Shown: positions 50,883-59,335 of the stretch, piece by piece
How the letters are laid out: every line of letters starts with the position of its first letter
Position numbering within the stretch: position 1 is the stretch's first letter
Assembly: GCA_964244295.1 (NCBI GenBank)
Contig: CAXTIG010000008.1
Span: 62,001-126,000, forward strand
Length of the DNA: 64,000 nt
Source: JAJAZB01 sp964244295
Lineage (GTDB): Bacteria > Bacteroidota > Bacteroidia > Cytophagales > Spirosomataceae
Direction of reading: 5' to 3'
Translations under genes and position numbers: made by a program
The notes under the pieces: model-generated
Told to the model about the DNA's origin: nothing
What the model saw: the letters and a program-made list of their open reading frames with translations, nothing else
Database searches by the model: none

Positions 50883-50900
50883 TCAGTAGTTCATTCGAAT

Positions 50901-52127
50901 ATGGCAAAGTTTGCGTTCGTCGTTCCGCCCCTTACGGGTCATATCAATCCGACACTAAGCATCGGAGCATCTTTGTTGGCGTTAGGGCACGAGGTAAGCT
51001 GGATTAGTGTGGATGCATCACTTCAAGAAAAACTTCCCGGAGGGGGGCAATTACTTTTGATAAAGTACAAGGATGAAGGTCCCGATTCAAAGACCAATGA
51101 AGAATACATTAACATGATTTCTAAAAAAAATGTCAACGGTATTGAAAGTCTTGTTTTTTTATATGAGGAAGTCGTAATTCCGTTGAATCGCTACTGTTAC
51201 AGGGGAATTGACTCGCTGCTCGATGAATATAAACCAGACGTTGTGATTGTTGATCAGCTAATGATTGCCGGGGCCAGTTTGGCTTATAAAAAACAGATTA
51301 AGTACGCCACTTCTGTTCCGGTGCCGGCCACCTTGGTTAAATTAGACGAACTTCCTACTATTCGTGAATGGGAAGTAAAACAATTCGTCAATCTTCAAAA
51401 AGAATTTGGTCTTCACACAGAAAGATCGCTTAGTTACTCCGATTTGCTGACCTTAGTTTTTACGTCGAAAGCTTTTTTCGGAGAAACAGACTTACCGGGC
51501 CAGTACCAATTTGTCGGACCGGTTCTTGAGAATAGGCAGGTTGCCACCTCGTTTGATTGGGAAGGGTTGCAACGCGTGAAGAACCGTCCTAAAATTTTAG
51601 TAAGTATTGGCACTACATTTAACCACGAGCACAAGCGAAGTTTTTTTGCCAAAGTAGCCGAGGCATTCGGGGCTGAGGATCTAACGGTTGTAGTTGTTTC
51701 AGACCCTGAACTGCTGGATCAATGGCCGGATAATTTCATTGTTCAACGCAACATTCCCCAAGTGACGTTATTGCCTCTACTGGATGCGGTAGTTTGTCAC
51801 GGAGGCCACAATACCGTTTGTGAAACCTTGTTGAATGGAATTCCATTGATCGTTATTCCTATTGCTTATGATCAGTCGATGGTTGCAAGCCAAGTGGCAC
51901 GTTCGGGATCAGGCATCCGATTGAAATTCAACCGGTTTAAAGCAAGTCATCTGCGAGAGGCACTCGAAGAAATACTCAACAATGAGGAATATAAATTAGC
52001 CGCACAGCGTGTGAAACAATCTTTCGAGGAAGCTGGCGGTACGCAGATTGCCGCTGGGTTACTGGTTCAATTGAGTCAGCAATCATCGGAGAAATCAACT
52101 CCGTTAATTACTCCTATACTTTATTAG
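50901..52127 (+). CDS. GT1-family (MGT-type) glycosyltransferase A
   Basis: A 408-residue GT-B fold enzyme. The N-terminal acceptor motif FVVPPLTGHINPTLSIGASLL contains the catalytic His14 expected in natural-product glycosyltransferases. The C-terminal donor-binding motif is CHGGHNTVCETLLNGIP with PIAYDQ, a variant of the UDP-sugar binding signature. It resembles macrolide (MGT) and carotenoid (CrtX) glycosyltransferases. It should add a sugar from a nucleotide donor to a hydroxyl of the polyketide or lipid. Coding lies 18 bp after the hydrolase and 11 bp before a second, related enzyme. The DNA is clearly richer in A/T than the synthase genes. Confidence 0.87.
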   Translation: MAKFAFVVPPLTGHINPTLSIGASLLALGHEVSWISVDASLQEKLPGGGQLLLIKYKDEGPDSKTNEEYINMISKKNVNGIESLVFLYEEVVIPLNRYCYRGIDSLLDEYKPDVVIVDQLMIAGASLAYKKQIKYATSVPVPATLVKLDELPTIREWEVKQFVNLQKEFGLHTERSLSYSDLLTLVFTSKAFFGETDLPGQYQFVGPVLENRQVATSFDWEGLQRVKNRPKILVSIGTTFNHEHKRSFFAKVAEAFGAEDLTVVVVSDPELLDQWPDNFIVQRNIPQVTLLPLLDAVVCHGGHNTVCETLLNGIPLIVIPIAYDQSMVASQVARSGSGIRLKFNRFKASHLREALEEILNNEEYKLAAQRVKQSFEEAGGTQIAAGLLVQLSQQSSEKSTPLITPILY

Positions 52128-52138
52128 CAGAAGTAACC

Positions 52139-53338
52139 ATGTCGAAAATTTTATTTGTTGTTCCTCCTTTTTTCGGACACATAAGTCCTACTTTAAGCGT
52201 TGGTGCCAGCCTGATTGCTAAAGGTCACGAAGTAAAATGGGTGGGACTGATCCCGCTCAACGATTCGCATATCCCTGAAGGGGGGGAGTATATTGTACCT
52301 AGCGAGGAACTGGCAGCACATCAGGAAGAAATCACGCATATCCTGAAGCGTCAAGATGAAGGACCATTCTGTTCGAGGCTAGAGGTGATCAAATTAGGTC
52401 TTGAGGAAACTTTCATTCCTATCGCTCGAATGATGATGGAAGGGCTGGGGCGCATTGTTGATTCATTCCAGCCCGATGTTATTATAAATGATTGCATTGC
52501 ATTTGCTGGAGCTTTGTGTGCGCATCTGAAAGGTATTCCGTGTATAACCACGACTCCGGTACCGCCAGATGTGATGGATGGTATGGAGCTTGCCCCTAAA
52601 ATTATGGAATGGCAAAAAAACCTTATCGCCACTTTTCAGCAGGAGGTTGGGATTTGTGAGCAAGGCGTTTTTATTCATTCGCATCAATTGAATATTGTTT
52701 TTACCTCACAGGAATTTGCGCATATTCAACAGCCGGTACCTTCTATGCAATTTGTTGGTCCGGTGGCGGGCCGTCCGAGCCACTCTACTTTTGATTGGGA
52801 ACGATTTGATGAAGCGACAACGCCAAAAATATTCGTATCCATAGGTACCTTATTGGTCGATATCCGGAAAGCGTTCTTTGAGAAAATGATTGCCGCATTC
52901 GCTGAATCACCCCTAACGATTATTGCCGCAACGGACCCTATCATCATTGATGAATGGCCGGATAATTTCATTGTTCAAGGGTATGTTCCTCAAACTGAAC
53001 TAATGAAAAAGGTAGACGCGGTCATCTGTCATGGCGGTTTTAATACCGTTAATGATACGTTTATGAACGGTCTACCCATGCTGATTATCCCCATCGCTTA
53101 CGACCATTTTCATACGGCGTCGCTTATTGAGCAAGCGGGTTGCGGAATTAAGATTCGGTACAAGCGATTGAGGATTGACGAACTTCGATCGTCACTATCT
53201 CAATTGCTTGACCAACCTCGCTATCGTACTGCGGCGCTTCGGATTAAAGAAACATTTATCCAAGCTGGAGGGAACAAAAAAGCTGTACAATTGATCGAAG
53301 ATTTTATGCACTCCACGGTAAAGGAAGCGTATCAATAG
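52139..53338 (+). CDS. GT1-family (MGT-type) glycosyltransferase B
   Basis: A 399-residue paralogue of the preceding enzyme. It shares the FVVPPFFGHISPTLSVGASLI start, WPDNFIVQ in the middle and CHGGFNTVNDTFMNGLP near the donor site, with the GH at His14-like position kept. By eye it is only moderately similar to glycosyltransferase A, so the two are an old duplication and probably act in sequence or on different positions, giving a diglycosylated or alternatively decorated product. The donor sugar cannot be read from the sequence. The start is the ATG at 52139, 11 bp after the previous stop. Confidence 0.87.
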   Translation: MSKILFVVPPFFGHISPTLSVGASLIAKGHEVKWVGLIPLNDSHIPEGGEYIVPSEELAAHQEEITHILKRQDEGPFCSRLEVIKLGLEETFIPIARMMMEGLGRIVDSFQPDVIINDCIAFAGALCAHLKGIPCITTTPVPPDVMDGMELAPKIMEWQKNLIATFQQEVGICEQGVFIHSHQLNIVFTSQEFAHIQQPVPSMQFVGPVAGRPSHSTFDWERFDEATTPKIFVSIGTLLVDIRKAFFEKMIAAFAESPLTIIAATDPIIIDEWPDNFIVQGYVPQTELMKKVDAVICHGGFNTVNDTFMNGLPMLIIPIAYDHFHTASLIEQAGCGIKIRYKRLRIDELRSSLSQLLDQPRYRTAALRIKETFIQAGGNKKAVQLIEDFMHSTVKEAYQ

Positions 53339-53349
53339 TTACCTGTCAA

Positions 53350-53415
53350 ATGAGTAAATTTTTATTGGTCGGCACAGCATTAGGATTTACTTTTAACAAA
53401 GACAAAACACCATGA
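53350..53415 (+). CDS. 21-codon ORF coupled to the acyltransferase gene
   Basis: A short frame encodes MSKFLLVGTALGFTFNKDKTP and stops in an ATGA overlap with the start of the acyltransferase gene (53412). Its first residues resemble the start of the two upstream glycosyltransferases (MAKFAFVVPP, MSKILFVVPP), so it may be the remnant of a third copy. Alternatively it is a leader ORF that couples translation to the downstream gene. It also carries the promoter-like element at 53365-53395. Protein function is doubtful. Confidence 0.35.
   Translation: MSKFLLVGTALGFTFNKDKTP
53365..53395 (+). promoter_or_regulatory. Possible internal promoter before the acyltransferase gene
   Basis: TTG (53365-53367), a 20-bp spacer and TACTTTTA (53388-53395) match the Bacteroidota pattern except for the last base. 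It would leave a leader of about ten nt before the ATG at 53412. The surrounding DNA is A/T-rich, so chance occurrence is possible. Confidence 0.3.
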
Positions 53416-54680
53416 ATCGAAGGTTTATTGCAGGAGAGCGAATCATGTACGTTGATGCGCTGACAACGGTTAACTGTGTTTTTGTTGTTAAAATTCGAGG
53501 TATTATTAAGGAAGAAAATGTGCGTAATGCGCTTGTTAAACTACAGAAGAAACATCCTCTTTTACAAGTAAAAATTTCAGAAGATAAAAATGGGCGTCCT
53601 TGCTTTGTTTCTTACGATTCAGTTCAGGAAATTCCAGTTCGAGTGATTGAACGACAGTCTGAAACAGATTGGGAGACTATTTCAAAACAAGAATGGGCCA
53701 TACCTTTTCCGCTGGAACAAGGTCCACTAATGCGCGTTATTTTATTGAAATCTGGTGAAGTATCCGATTTGATTTTAGTGTGTCCTCATTGCATATGTGA
53801 TGGCGCAACGTTTGTTGCCTTAATGCGAGAAACGTTAGAACTGATTGATTGTCCGGCAAAAGAAATTGCTACCAGCGCCGTCTTTAATTCAATAACTGAC
53901 CTTACTCCAGGGCATCTTGCTTTTGGGTGGAAAGAAAAACTAAAATTTACATTTTTTTCTAAACTTGCAATCCTTTACTTTCTTTTCAGAAAGAAACCGG
54001 TTCCGATTCAGTCGGGCACTCCTTATGTTTTGCATTCAAAGATAAACGAATCTCTTGCATCGAAAATCACGACTAAATGTAAGCTTGAAAATACGTCTGT
54101 TCATGCTGTTTTATGTATTGCATACCTAAAAGCATTTAAGAGTGTTCAGGGGACCAAAGCAAAAGGTGAAGTAATCTGTCCAGTCGATATCAGACGGCTA
54201 ATACCTGAAATCAAGGAAGATACCATGTTTGCCTTTGCGCCCATTGTACGTTTGCCGTTATCTAAAGAAAATTCTACTGATTTTTGGCATGAAGCTAGGA
54301 ACTTTAAGGAAGAACTTAGCCGTAAAATTGATTACATTCGAATATATCATTTACTGCAATTGGGGGAATATTTTCATGCATCGGTACCAGATTTTGTTGA
54401 TGTTTTAAAATTAAAGGATAGTTCACATGATATCACGCTTTCAAATATGGGCCGTTTAGCTATTCCTCATCAGTATGCTTCCTTCGAAGTTGAAACGGTA
54501 TACAGCCCCACGGTTTCTTTTCCTTGGAAGAACCCAAATACCTTAGTGGTTAGTTGGTTTCGGGGAGAAATGGATTTTTGTTTGATTTCAAATGAGGCTT
54601 TATTGAGTGAGGCCGATGCGAAAAAAATAACCAAAACGGTCCTGGAAATATTGACGTTGGAAACGGATTCCGTGGGTTAG
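53412..54680 (+). CDS. Condensation-domain/PapA-like acyltransferase
   Basis: A 422-residue protein of the CoA- or ACP-dependent acyltransferase superfamily (condensation, PapA5, WES families). The active-site motif is PHCICDG, with His126 and Asp130, a variant of HHxxxDG lacking the first His. It also has an N-terminal segment RGIIKEENVRNALVKLQKKHPLLQ typical of the fold. PapA-type enzymes transfer a polyketide or fatty acyl chain from a carrier to a hydroxyl. It is the last gene of the cluster, so it probably esterifies the glycosylated product or attaches the chain to a sugar. The gene is the most A/T-rich of the cluster, suggesting separate origin. A terminator follows 22 bp after the stop. 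Confidence 0.78.
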   Translation: MNRRFIAGERIMYVDALTTVNCVFVVKIRGIIKEENVRNALVKLQKKHPLLQVKISEDKNGRPCFVSYDSVQEIPVRVIERQSETDWETISKQEWAIPFPLEQGPLMRVILLKSGEVSDLILVCPHCICDGATFVALMRETLELIDCPAKEIATSAVFNSITDLTPGHLAFGWKEKLKFTFFSKLAILYFLFRKKPVPIQSGTPYVLHSKINESLASKITTKCKLENTSVHAVLCIAYLKAFKSVQGTKAKGEVICPVDIRRLIPEIKEDTMFAFAPIVRLPLSKENSTDFWHEARNFKEELSRKIDYIRIYHLLQLGEYFHASVPDFVDVLKLKDSSHDITLSNMGRLAIPHQYASFEVETVYSPTVSFPWKNPNTLVVSWFRGEMDFCLISNEALLSEADAKKITKTVLEILTLETDSVG

Positions 54681-54702
54681 GCCGAGAAATTGAATTAAAA
54701 TT

Positions 54703-54746
54703 AAAAAGCCACTAAGTACGATAGGCAACGCACCCGGTGGCTTTTT
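54703..54746. terminator. Bidirectional terminator closing the polyketide cluster
   Basis: AAAAAGCCAC (54703-54712) pairs with GTGGCTTTTT (54737-54746). It is T-rich on both outgoing strands and lies between converging genes (stops at 54680 and 54759). Confidence 0.75.
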
Positions 54747-54758
54747 CAAAAAGGAATG

Positions 54759-55259
54759 CTATAAATTCACTTTCCCATGCTCGCCCTCGTCGTATTCTTT
54801 GCCCGTCACGACGGCTTTGAGCATATTGAAAGCGACCACCATTTTACTCGACGAACCGTCCCAGTATTCGGCATCCTGGGGGGTGACTTTCAGCAGGGTC
54901 ATGTCAGGGTCGTCGAGGCCCTTCGGGTACCAAGCTTTGACAATGGGGTTGAAAAGTTCCTCCATTTTTTTACGGTCATTCACCACTTCGGCCTCGCCCG
55001 TCAGGCACACGTAGGTGTTGTCGTCGGGATTGGAATAGCTCAGACTCACCACGTTGTCGCGGCTGAGTTCGGATACTTTTTCCGACGACTGGTCGGTGAA
55101 AAACCAGAGACTACCGTCGTCTTCCATTTCGTTGGTGGCCATTGGGCGGCTGTGGAGCTTGCCTTCCGATGAAATCGTGGTCATGATCGCCACGCGGATG
55201 TCTTTGATGCGCTCCTTTATTTTTTTCAGTTCCTCCTGGTGATTGCCGTAGGGTTCCAT
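54759..55259 (-). CDS. Pyridoxamine 5'-phosphate oxidase-like general stress protein
   Basis: A 166-residue split-barrel flavin-binding protein. The N-terminal IKDIRVAIMTTISSEGKLHSRPMATNEM, GSLWFFTDQSSEKVSEL and YVCLTGEAEVV segments match the general stress protein 26-like branch of the PNPOx superfamily rather than true PdxH. Members bind FMN or F420 and are induced by stress; their physiological reaction is mostly unknown. The gene is monocistronic and converges on the polyketide cluster, from which it is separated by the terminator. Confidence 0.83.
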   Translation of the reverse strand: MEPYGNHQEELKKIKERIKDIRVAIMTTISSEGKLHSRPMATNEMEDDGSLWFFTDQSSEKVSELSRDNVVSLSYSNPDDNTYVCLTGEAEVVNDRKKMEELFNPIVKAWYPKGLDDPDMTLLKVTPQDAEYWDGSSSKMVVAFNMLKAVVTGKEYDEGEHGKVNL

Positions 55260-55410
55260 GCGTGAATGCGGTGTTTGGTGAATAAAAACACCACGTCATG
55301 CCTAAAACGCCGTGCCAGAGAAAAGTCGTTAGTCATTGGTCGTCAGTCAGTAGAAATGCGCGGAAAGGTCGGCGGCGAAACTGGAGTTTTTTTCAATCGC
55401 CTATCGCCCT

Positions 55411-57072
55411 TCATTTTACCTCTACCCCCTCCACGTAAAATCGTTCGGTGGCAACTCGCAAGGAGGGGGGAAGGGGTTCCGGCGAAGCGGTCGACTCGTC
55501 CGTTTGGGGTAGCGTGGTGGTTTGCCATTCCGGGGTGGGTTGGAGACGGCGGAAGGTTTTGCCATTATTCAACGTCACGTCGACGGGCATATCGAAACCG
55601 GGTTCGGCGGCGTTCCAGCGGTAGCGTACCAGCAAACCGGTGGGGGCGGGATTGGTTTGGTATTCCAGTTTGGGGGAGTCGGTACGCCGCAGGTACTGGT
55701 TGAAAAACGGCGTCAGGTTCCGTCCGGTTTTTTGGTTGAAGTACGTGGTGATTTGCTCCGTCGTTACAATTTTCCACTTAAAATCCGTTGCCAACCCGTG
55801 CAACGTGCGGAACCAGAGGGCATCGTCGGCCAGCACGTGGCGCAGCGTGTGGAGCATCCAGGCTCCTTTGTAGTACACGTCGGTGTCTTTTTGCTGGAAA
55901 TTCACGCCCAGCGGCCCCAGCATCGGCTCCTCGTTTTTGATTTTCGGCCGCTGGGTGAGCAGGTACTTCAGCGACGCTTCGTAGTTTTTGGTGCATTCGA
56001 GGTACAGCGTTTCCATGTAGGTGGTAAACGCCTCGTGAATCCACATTTCGGCGTGATCGGCAATGCTCAGGCTGTTACCGAAATACTCGTGTCCGCTTTC
56101 GTGAACAATGATGAAGTCAAACCCAAACGGATTGTTTTTGAAAAAATTTCCGTAGGCAATGGCCCCCTGGTGTTCCATACCCCAGTAGGGCGTTTCCACC
56201 AACGCGTAGCCGTCGCGCCAGAAGGGGTATTTCCCGAAGAACTTCTCGTAACACGCCAGCATCGGTTTCACCTGGGCGAAGTGCGGCCCGGCAATGGCCC
56301 GGTTGTAGCGAAACACGTAGTAGTCGAGCGCGAGCGTGTCGCCGTCGGTGGCGCGGTAGGTGTCGTGCAGCGTTACGTAATCGCCCACGTTGAGCGTCAC
56401 GTTGTAATTATTGATGGGGTAACTCACCCGCCAGTCGAATTCCGAAAATCCGTTTTTTAGGTTCTTTACCCCGCGCAAATCGCCGTTGGCGACGGCCATC
56501 AGCCCGCCGGGAGCCGTGATGCGGATGCGCATCGAGTCGGGTTCGTCGCTGAGGTGGTCTTTGCAGGGCCACCATAGGCTGGCCCCGGTCCCCTCGCAGG
56601 AGACAGTCACCCAATCCTTTTTTTCGCGGTCTTTTTTCCAGGAAAACCCGCCGTCCCAGGGCGGATTTTTCGCGACGGTCGGTCGGCCTCGATAGGTAAT
56701 CTGCACCGAAGCGGGGCGGTTTTTCTGCTGAATTTTCGGCAAAGTCAGGAACAGGGCGTGTCCCTCGCGGCTGAATTCCACGGGGCGACCATTCTGCCGG
56801 ATGCCCGTCACGTCGAGATTGGCGAACAAATCCACCTGCATCCGGCGAAAGTCGGCAGTGGGGCGGTAGCTGATTACATTACTGCCTTCGATGCGCCGGG
56901 TAGCGGGATCGACCCGCACGCGCAGGTCGTAGTGGGTCACGTCGTAGCAACTACGCAGGGGGGAAAGCGTGCCGCGCAGCGAATCCTGCCGGGTGAACGA
57001 TTGGGCGTGAAGCGATGCTATCGAGGCAAGTCCGAGGGCCAGTCGCGTCACAACGTTGAGCGGACGTTTCAT
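55411..57072 (-). CDS. Secreted M1-family metalloaminopeptidase
   Basis: A 553-residue zinc peptidase with a signal peptide (RLALGLASIASLHAQ). The zinc site is HESGHEYFGN followed 18 residues later by the Glu in HEAFTTYME, the HExxH-(18)-E arrangement of M1. The usual GAMEN substrate-recognition motif is here GMEHQGAIAYG, as in other Bacteroidota members. An N-terminal beta domain (~30-230) precedes the catalytic region (~230-470). M1 enzymes remove N-terminal residues from peptides; export suggests periplasmic or surface peptide degradation. It is divergent from the SDR gene, with a 236-bp gap in which I see no gene. Confidence 0.87.
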   Translation of the reverse strand: MKRPLNVVTRLALGLASIASLHAQSFTRQDSLRGTLSPLRSCYDVTHYDLRVRVDPATRRIEGSNVISYRPTADFRRMQVDLFANLDVTGIRQNGRPVEFSREGHALFLTLPKIQQKNRPASVQITYRGRPTVAKNPPWDGGFSWKKDREKKDWVTVSCEGTGASLWWPCKDHLSDEPDSMRIRITAPGGLMAVANGDLRGVKNLKNGFSEFDWRVSYPINNYNVTLNVGDYVTLHDTYRATDGDTLALDYYVFRYNRAIAGPHFAQVKPMLACYEKFFGKYPFWRDGYALVETPYWGMEHQGAIAYGNFFKNNPFGFDFIIVHESGHEYFGNSLSIADHAEMWIHEAFTTYMETLYLECTKNYEASLKYLLTQRPKIKNEEPMLGPLGVNFQQKDTDVYYKGAWMLHTLRHVLADDALWFRTLHGLATDFKWKIVTTEQITTYFNQKTGRNLTPFFNQYLRRTDSPKLEYQTNPAPTGLLVRYRWNAAEPGFDMPVDVTLNNGKTFRRLQPTPEWQTTTLPQTDESTASPEPLPPSLRVATERFYVEGVEVK

Positions 57073-57308
57073 TTAGAATGAAAAAATAATTTCGAGAAAG
57101 GACCCGAAAACTAATCAATCTATGGCAAACCCAGAAAAAGCGGTTCCAAAACCGGCGGCTTTCCCCCGTACCGCTATAAAACGTACAGTTTTCAACAAAA
57201 ATATACCAACTTCGGCCCCGGCTTTTCCAGACTTTTGGCAGGTGGAAAGGAGAAAGGTCATGCCTTTCCCTTTTTGCTTCTTTCCTTCCCCCCTTTTTTC
57301 ATCCTCCT

Positions 57309-58100
57309 TTGACTCCCTGGTTAGCATCCAAAAAAATCGTTGTCGTCGGTGGTACCACGGGCCTGGGCCTTTCGGCGGCGCAGGCCTTCCTTCGCGAAGG
57401 CGCGCAAGTGGTGGTGCTGGGTCGCAACGCCGACAGCGTGGAGACCGCCCAGCAAAGCCTCAGTTCCGAAAATGCCACCGCCCTGCGCGGCGATGCCACC
57501 CAACCCGGCACCGCCGAAACGGCCATCCGGCAGTGCCTCCTCGACTTCGGCGGCTTCGATGGCCTCTACCACGTGGCGGGCGGTAGCGGACGGCGGGCGG
57601 GCGACGGCCCCTTGCACGAGTTGAGTCTCGACGGCTGGAACTATACGATGAACCTCAACCTGACGAGCCTGATGCTCAGCAACCAGGCCGCCGTGCAGCA
57701 GTTCCGGCGGCAGGGCACGGGCGGGAGCATCCTCAACATGGGTTCGGTGCTGGGCTATTCGCCCTCGCCCCGGTATTTTACCACCCACGCCTACGCGGCG
57801 GCCAAAGCGGCGGTGATTGGATTCAGTAAATCGCTGGCGGCCTACTACGCCCCCGACAACATTCGGGTGAACGTGCTCGCCCCGGCGCTGGTCGAAACGC
57901 CGATGAGTCAGCGGGCCAGCGGCGACGAGGAAATCATGGATTTTATCAAAACCAAACAACCCCTCGACGGGGGCCGGAATGGCTTGCCCGGCGACCTCGA
58001 CGGGGCGGCGGTGTATTTTCTGTCGGATTTTTCCCTGTTCACGACGGGACAAATCCTGAGCGTGGATGGCGGCTGGAGCCACGCGGAAGGACAAGGCTGA
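57309..58100 (+). CDS. Short-chain dehydrogenase/reductase
   Basis: A 263-residue classical SDR. The dinucleotide-binding motif is VVVGGTTGLGLSAA (residues ~10-24, TGxxxGxG variant). Ser/Tyr/Lys catalysis is represented by NMGSVLGYSPSPRYFTTHAYAAAKAAVIG, and the C-terminal LSVDGGWSHAEG is typical. It reduces or oxidises a hydroxyl/carbonyl group with NAD(P)H; the substrate is unknown. The start is a TTG at 57309 that gives the normal N-terminus; no ATG fits. The gene is alone, with a MITE-like element downstream. Confidence 0.88.
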   Translation: MTPWLASKKIVVVGGTTGLGLSAAQAFLREGAQVVVLGRNADSVETAQQSLSSENATALRGDATQPGTAETAIRQCLLDFGGFDGLYHVAGGSGRRAGDGPLHELSLDGWNYTMNLNLTSLMLSNQAAVQQFRRQGTGGSILNMGSVLGYSPSPRYFTTHAYAAAKAAVIGFSKSLAAYYAPDNIRVNVLAPALVETPMSQRASGDEEIMDFIKTKQPLDGGRNGLPGDLDGAAVYFLSDFSLFTTGQILSVDGGWSHAEGQG

Positions 58101-58156
58101 TTTACGATGTACGACTCAAACGATCGGATTGTGCGCATACGAGTGCTGCCGAGTGC

Positions 58157-58376
58157 GCGTCATTGCGAGCGAAGTCCACCAAGACGAGCGAAGCGAGAAT
58201 GGGTGGACGTAGTGAAACGGTCCGCCGCTGCGGCAATCCCCCCATCGGTAGCCAAGATGGCTCAAGCTCTGAACCGTTCTTTCCAAACGCTCTCTTGGTT
58301 TCCGGCAGGGGATTGCTTCGCTCCGGCGGATGAATCTCGTTTTACTCAATTCATCCGCCTCCGCTCGCAATGACGC
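58157..58376. repeat. MITE-like palindromic element, copy 2
   Basis: A 220-bp element with the same GCGTCATTGCGAGCG terminal inverted repeat and internal GGCAATCCC / GGGATTGC modules as the copy at 3927-4145. The central part differs (here it includes CGGTCCGCCGCTGCGG and a TGGCTCAAGCTC stretch). It lies between the SDR and ROK kinase genes and has no coding capacity for a transposase. Confidence 0.75.
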
Positions 58377-58426
58377 CGAGGGAAAGGTTTTTTCTTAACG
58401 TTCGTCCCTGATTTTCAATTGAAAGT

Positions 58427-59305
58427 ATGACTTCCATCGGTATCGACCTCGGCGGCACCTGGATCAAAGCCGTGCTGATGGATTCAGACGGCAGCATCCA
58501 CCACCAAACCTACCACCCCACCCACAGCGACGGCCACTGGAAAGAGGCCATCGCCGAAACGGTAGCCGAGATGAAGGAAAAATTCCCCCTGCCGCACCCG
58601 GTCATCGGGCTGTCGGCACCGGGTTTGCCCAACGTGGCCAACGACGCCATCGCCTTCATGCCGGGGCGGCTGGCGGGATTGGAAAATTTTCAGTGGGGAA
58701 AATTCCTCGGCGAAACCGTCCACGTGCTCAACGATGCCCACGCCGCGCTCATGGCCGAAGCCCGCTTCGGGGCGGCGAAGGGCATTCGCAACGCGCTAAT
58801 GCTCACGCTCGGTACGGGCGTGGGCGGCGGAATTCTGATCGACGGAAAACTCTACCAGGGTTTTTTCCAGAAAGCCGGACACGTCGGGCACGTCACCGTG
58901 AATGCGGCGGGCGAGCGCGACATCGTGGGTGTGCCGGGTAGTCTGGAAGATGCCATCGGCAACGCCACCGTCGAAAAACGCTCGCTGGGCCGGTACCAAA
59001 CCACCTACGCCCTGCTCGAAGCCTACCGCCAGGGCGATCATTTTGCCCGCTGGCTCTGGCTCGATTCGGTGCAGAAACTGGCCACGGCCCTCGCTAGCCT
59101 CGTCAACGTCCTGTCGCCCGACCTGGTGATTCTGGGCGGCGGCATCACCGGGGCCGACGGTGATTTGTTCGAACCCCTGGCCGCCTTCCTCGACCTCTAC
59201 GAATGGCGGCCCGGTGGCAAACACACGCCTGTGGTGCAGGCCCACTTCGGCGACATGGCCGGGGCCATTGGCGCGGCGAGTTTTGCCTTGCAAAAATCCG
59301 TCTGA
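58427..59305 (+). CDS. ROK-family sugar kinase
   Basis: A 292-residue ROK (repressor, ORF, kinase) protein. The phosphate-1 loop is IGIDLGGTWIKAV, the catalytic Asp is in LNDAHAALMAEA, and the phosphate-2 loop reads LTLGTGVGGG. No N-terminal helix-turn-helix is present, so it is a kinase, not a repressor. The Cys-rich zinc-binding motif (CxCGxxGC) that most ROK kinases have after the GH residues is missing: the corresponding sequence reads GHVGHVTVNAAGERD. Glucokinase or an amino-sugar kinase is possible. It is followed after 31 bp by a SIS-domain gene, suggesting joint handling of a phosphorylated sugar. Confidence 0.83.
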   Translation: MTSIGIDLGGTWIKAVLMDSDGSIHHQTYHPTHSDGHWKEAIAETVAEMKEKFPLPHPVIGLSAPGLPNVANDAIAFMPGRLAGLENFQWGKFLGETVHVLNDAHAALMAEARFGAAKGIRNALMLTLGTGVGGGILIDGKLYQGFFQKAGHVGHVTVNAAGERDIVGVPGSLEDAIGNATVEKRSLGRYQTTYALLEAYRQGDHFARWLWLDSVQKLATALASLVNVLSPDLVILGGGITGADGDLFEPLAAFLDLYEWRPGGKHTPVVQAHFGDMAGAIGAASFALQKSV

Positions 59306-59322
59306 ACCGTTGCGGTTCAGAC
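59300..59322 (+). repeat. Hairpin overlapping the ROK kinase stop
   Basis: GTCTGAACCG (59300-59309) pairs with CGGTTCAGAC (59313-59322) around a three-base loop, followed by AAAAACAAA. It covers the TGA of the kinase and may control read-through into the SIS gene 14 bp further. Confidence 0.55.
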
Positions 59323-59335
59323 AAAAACAAACCGG

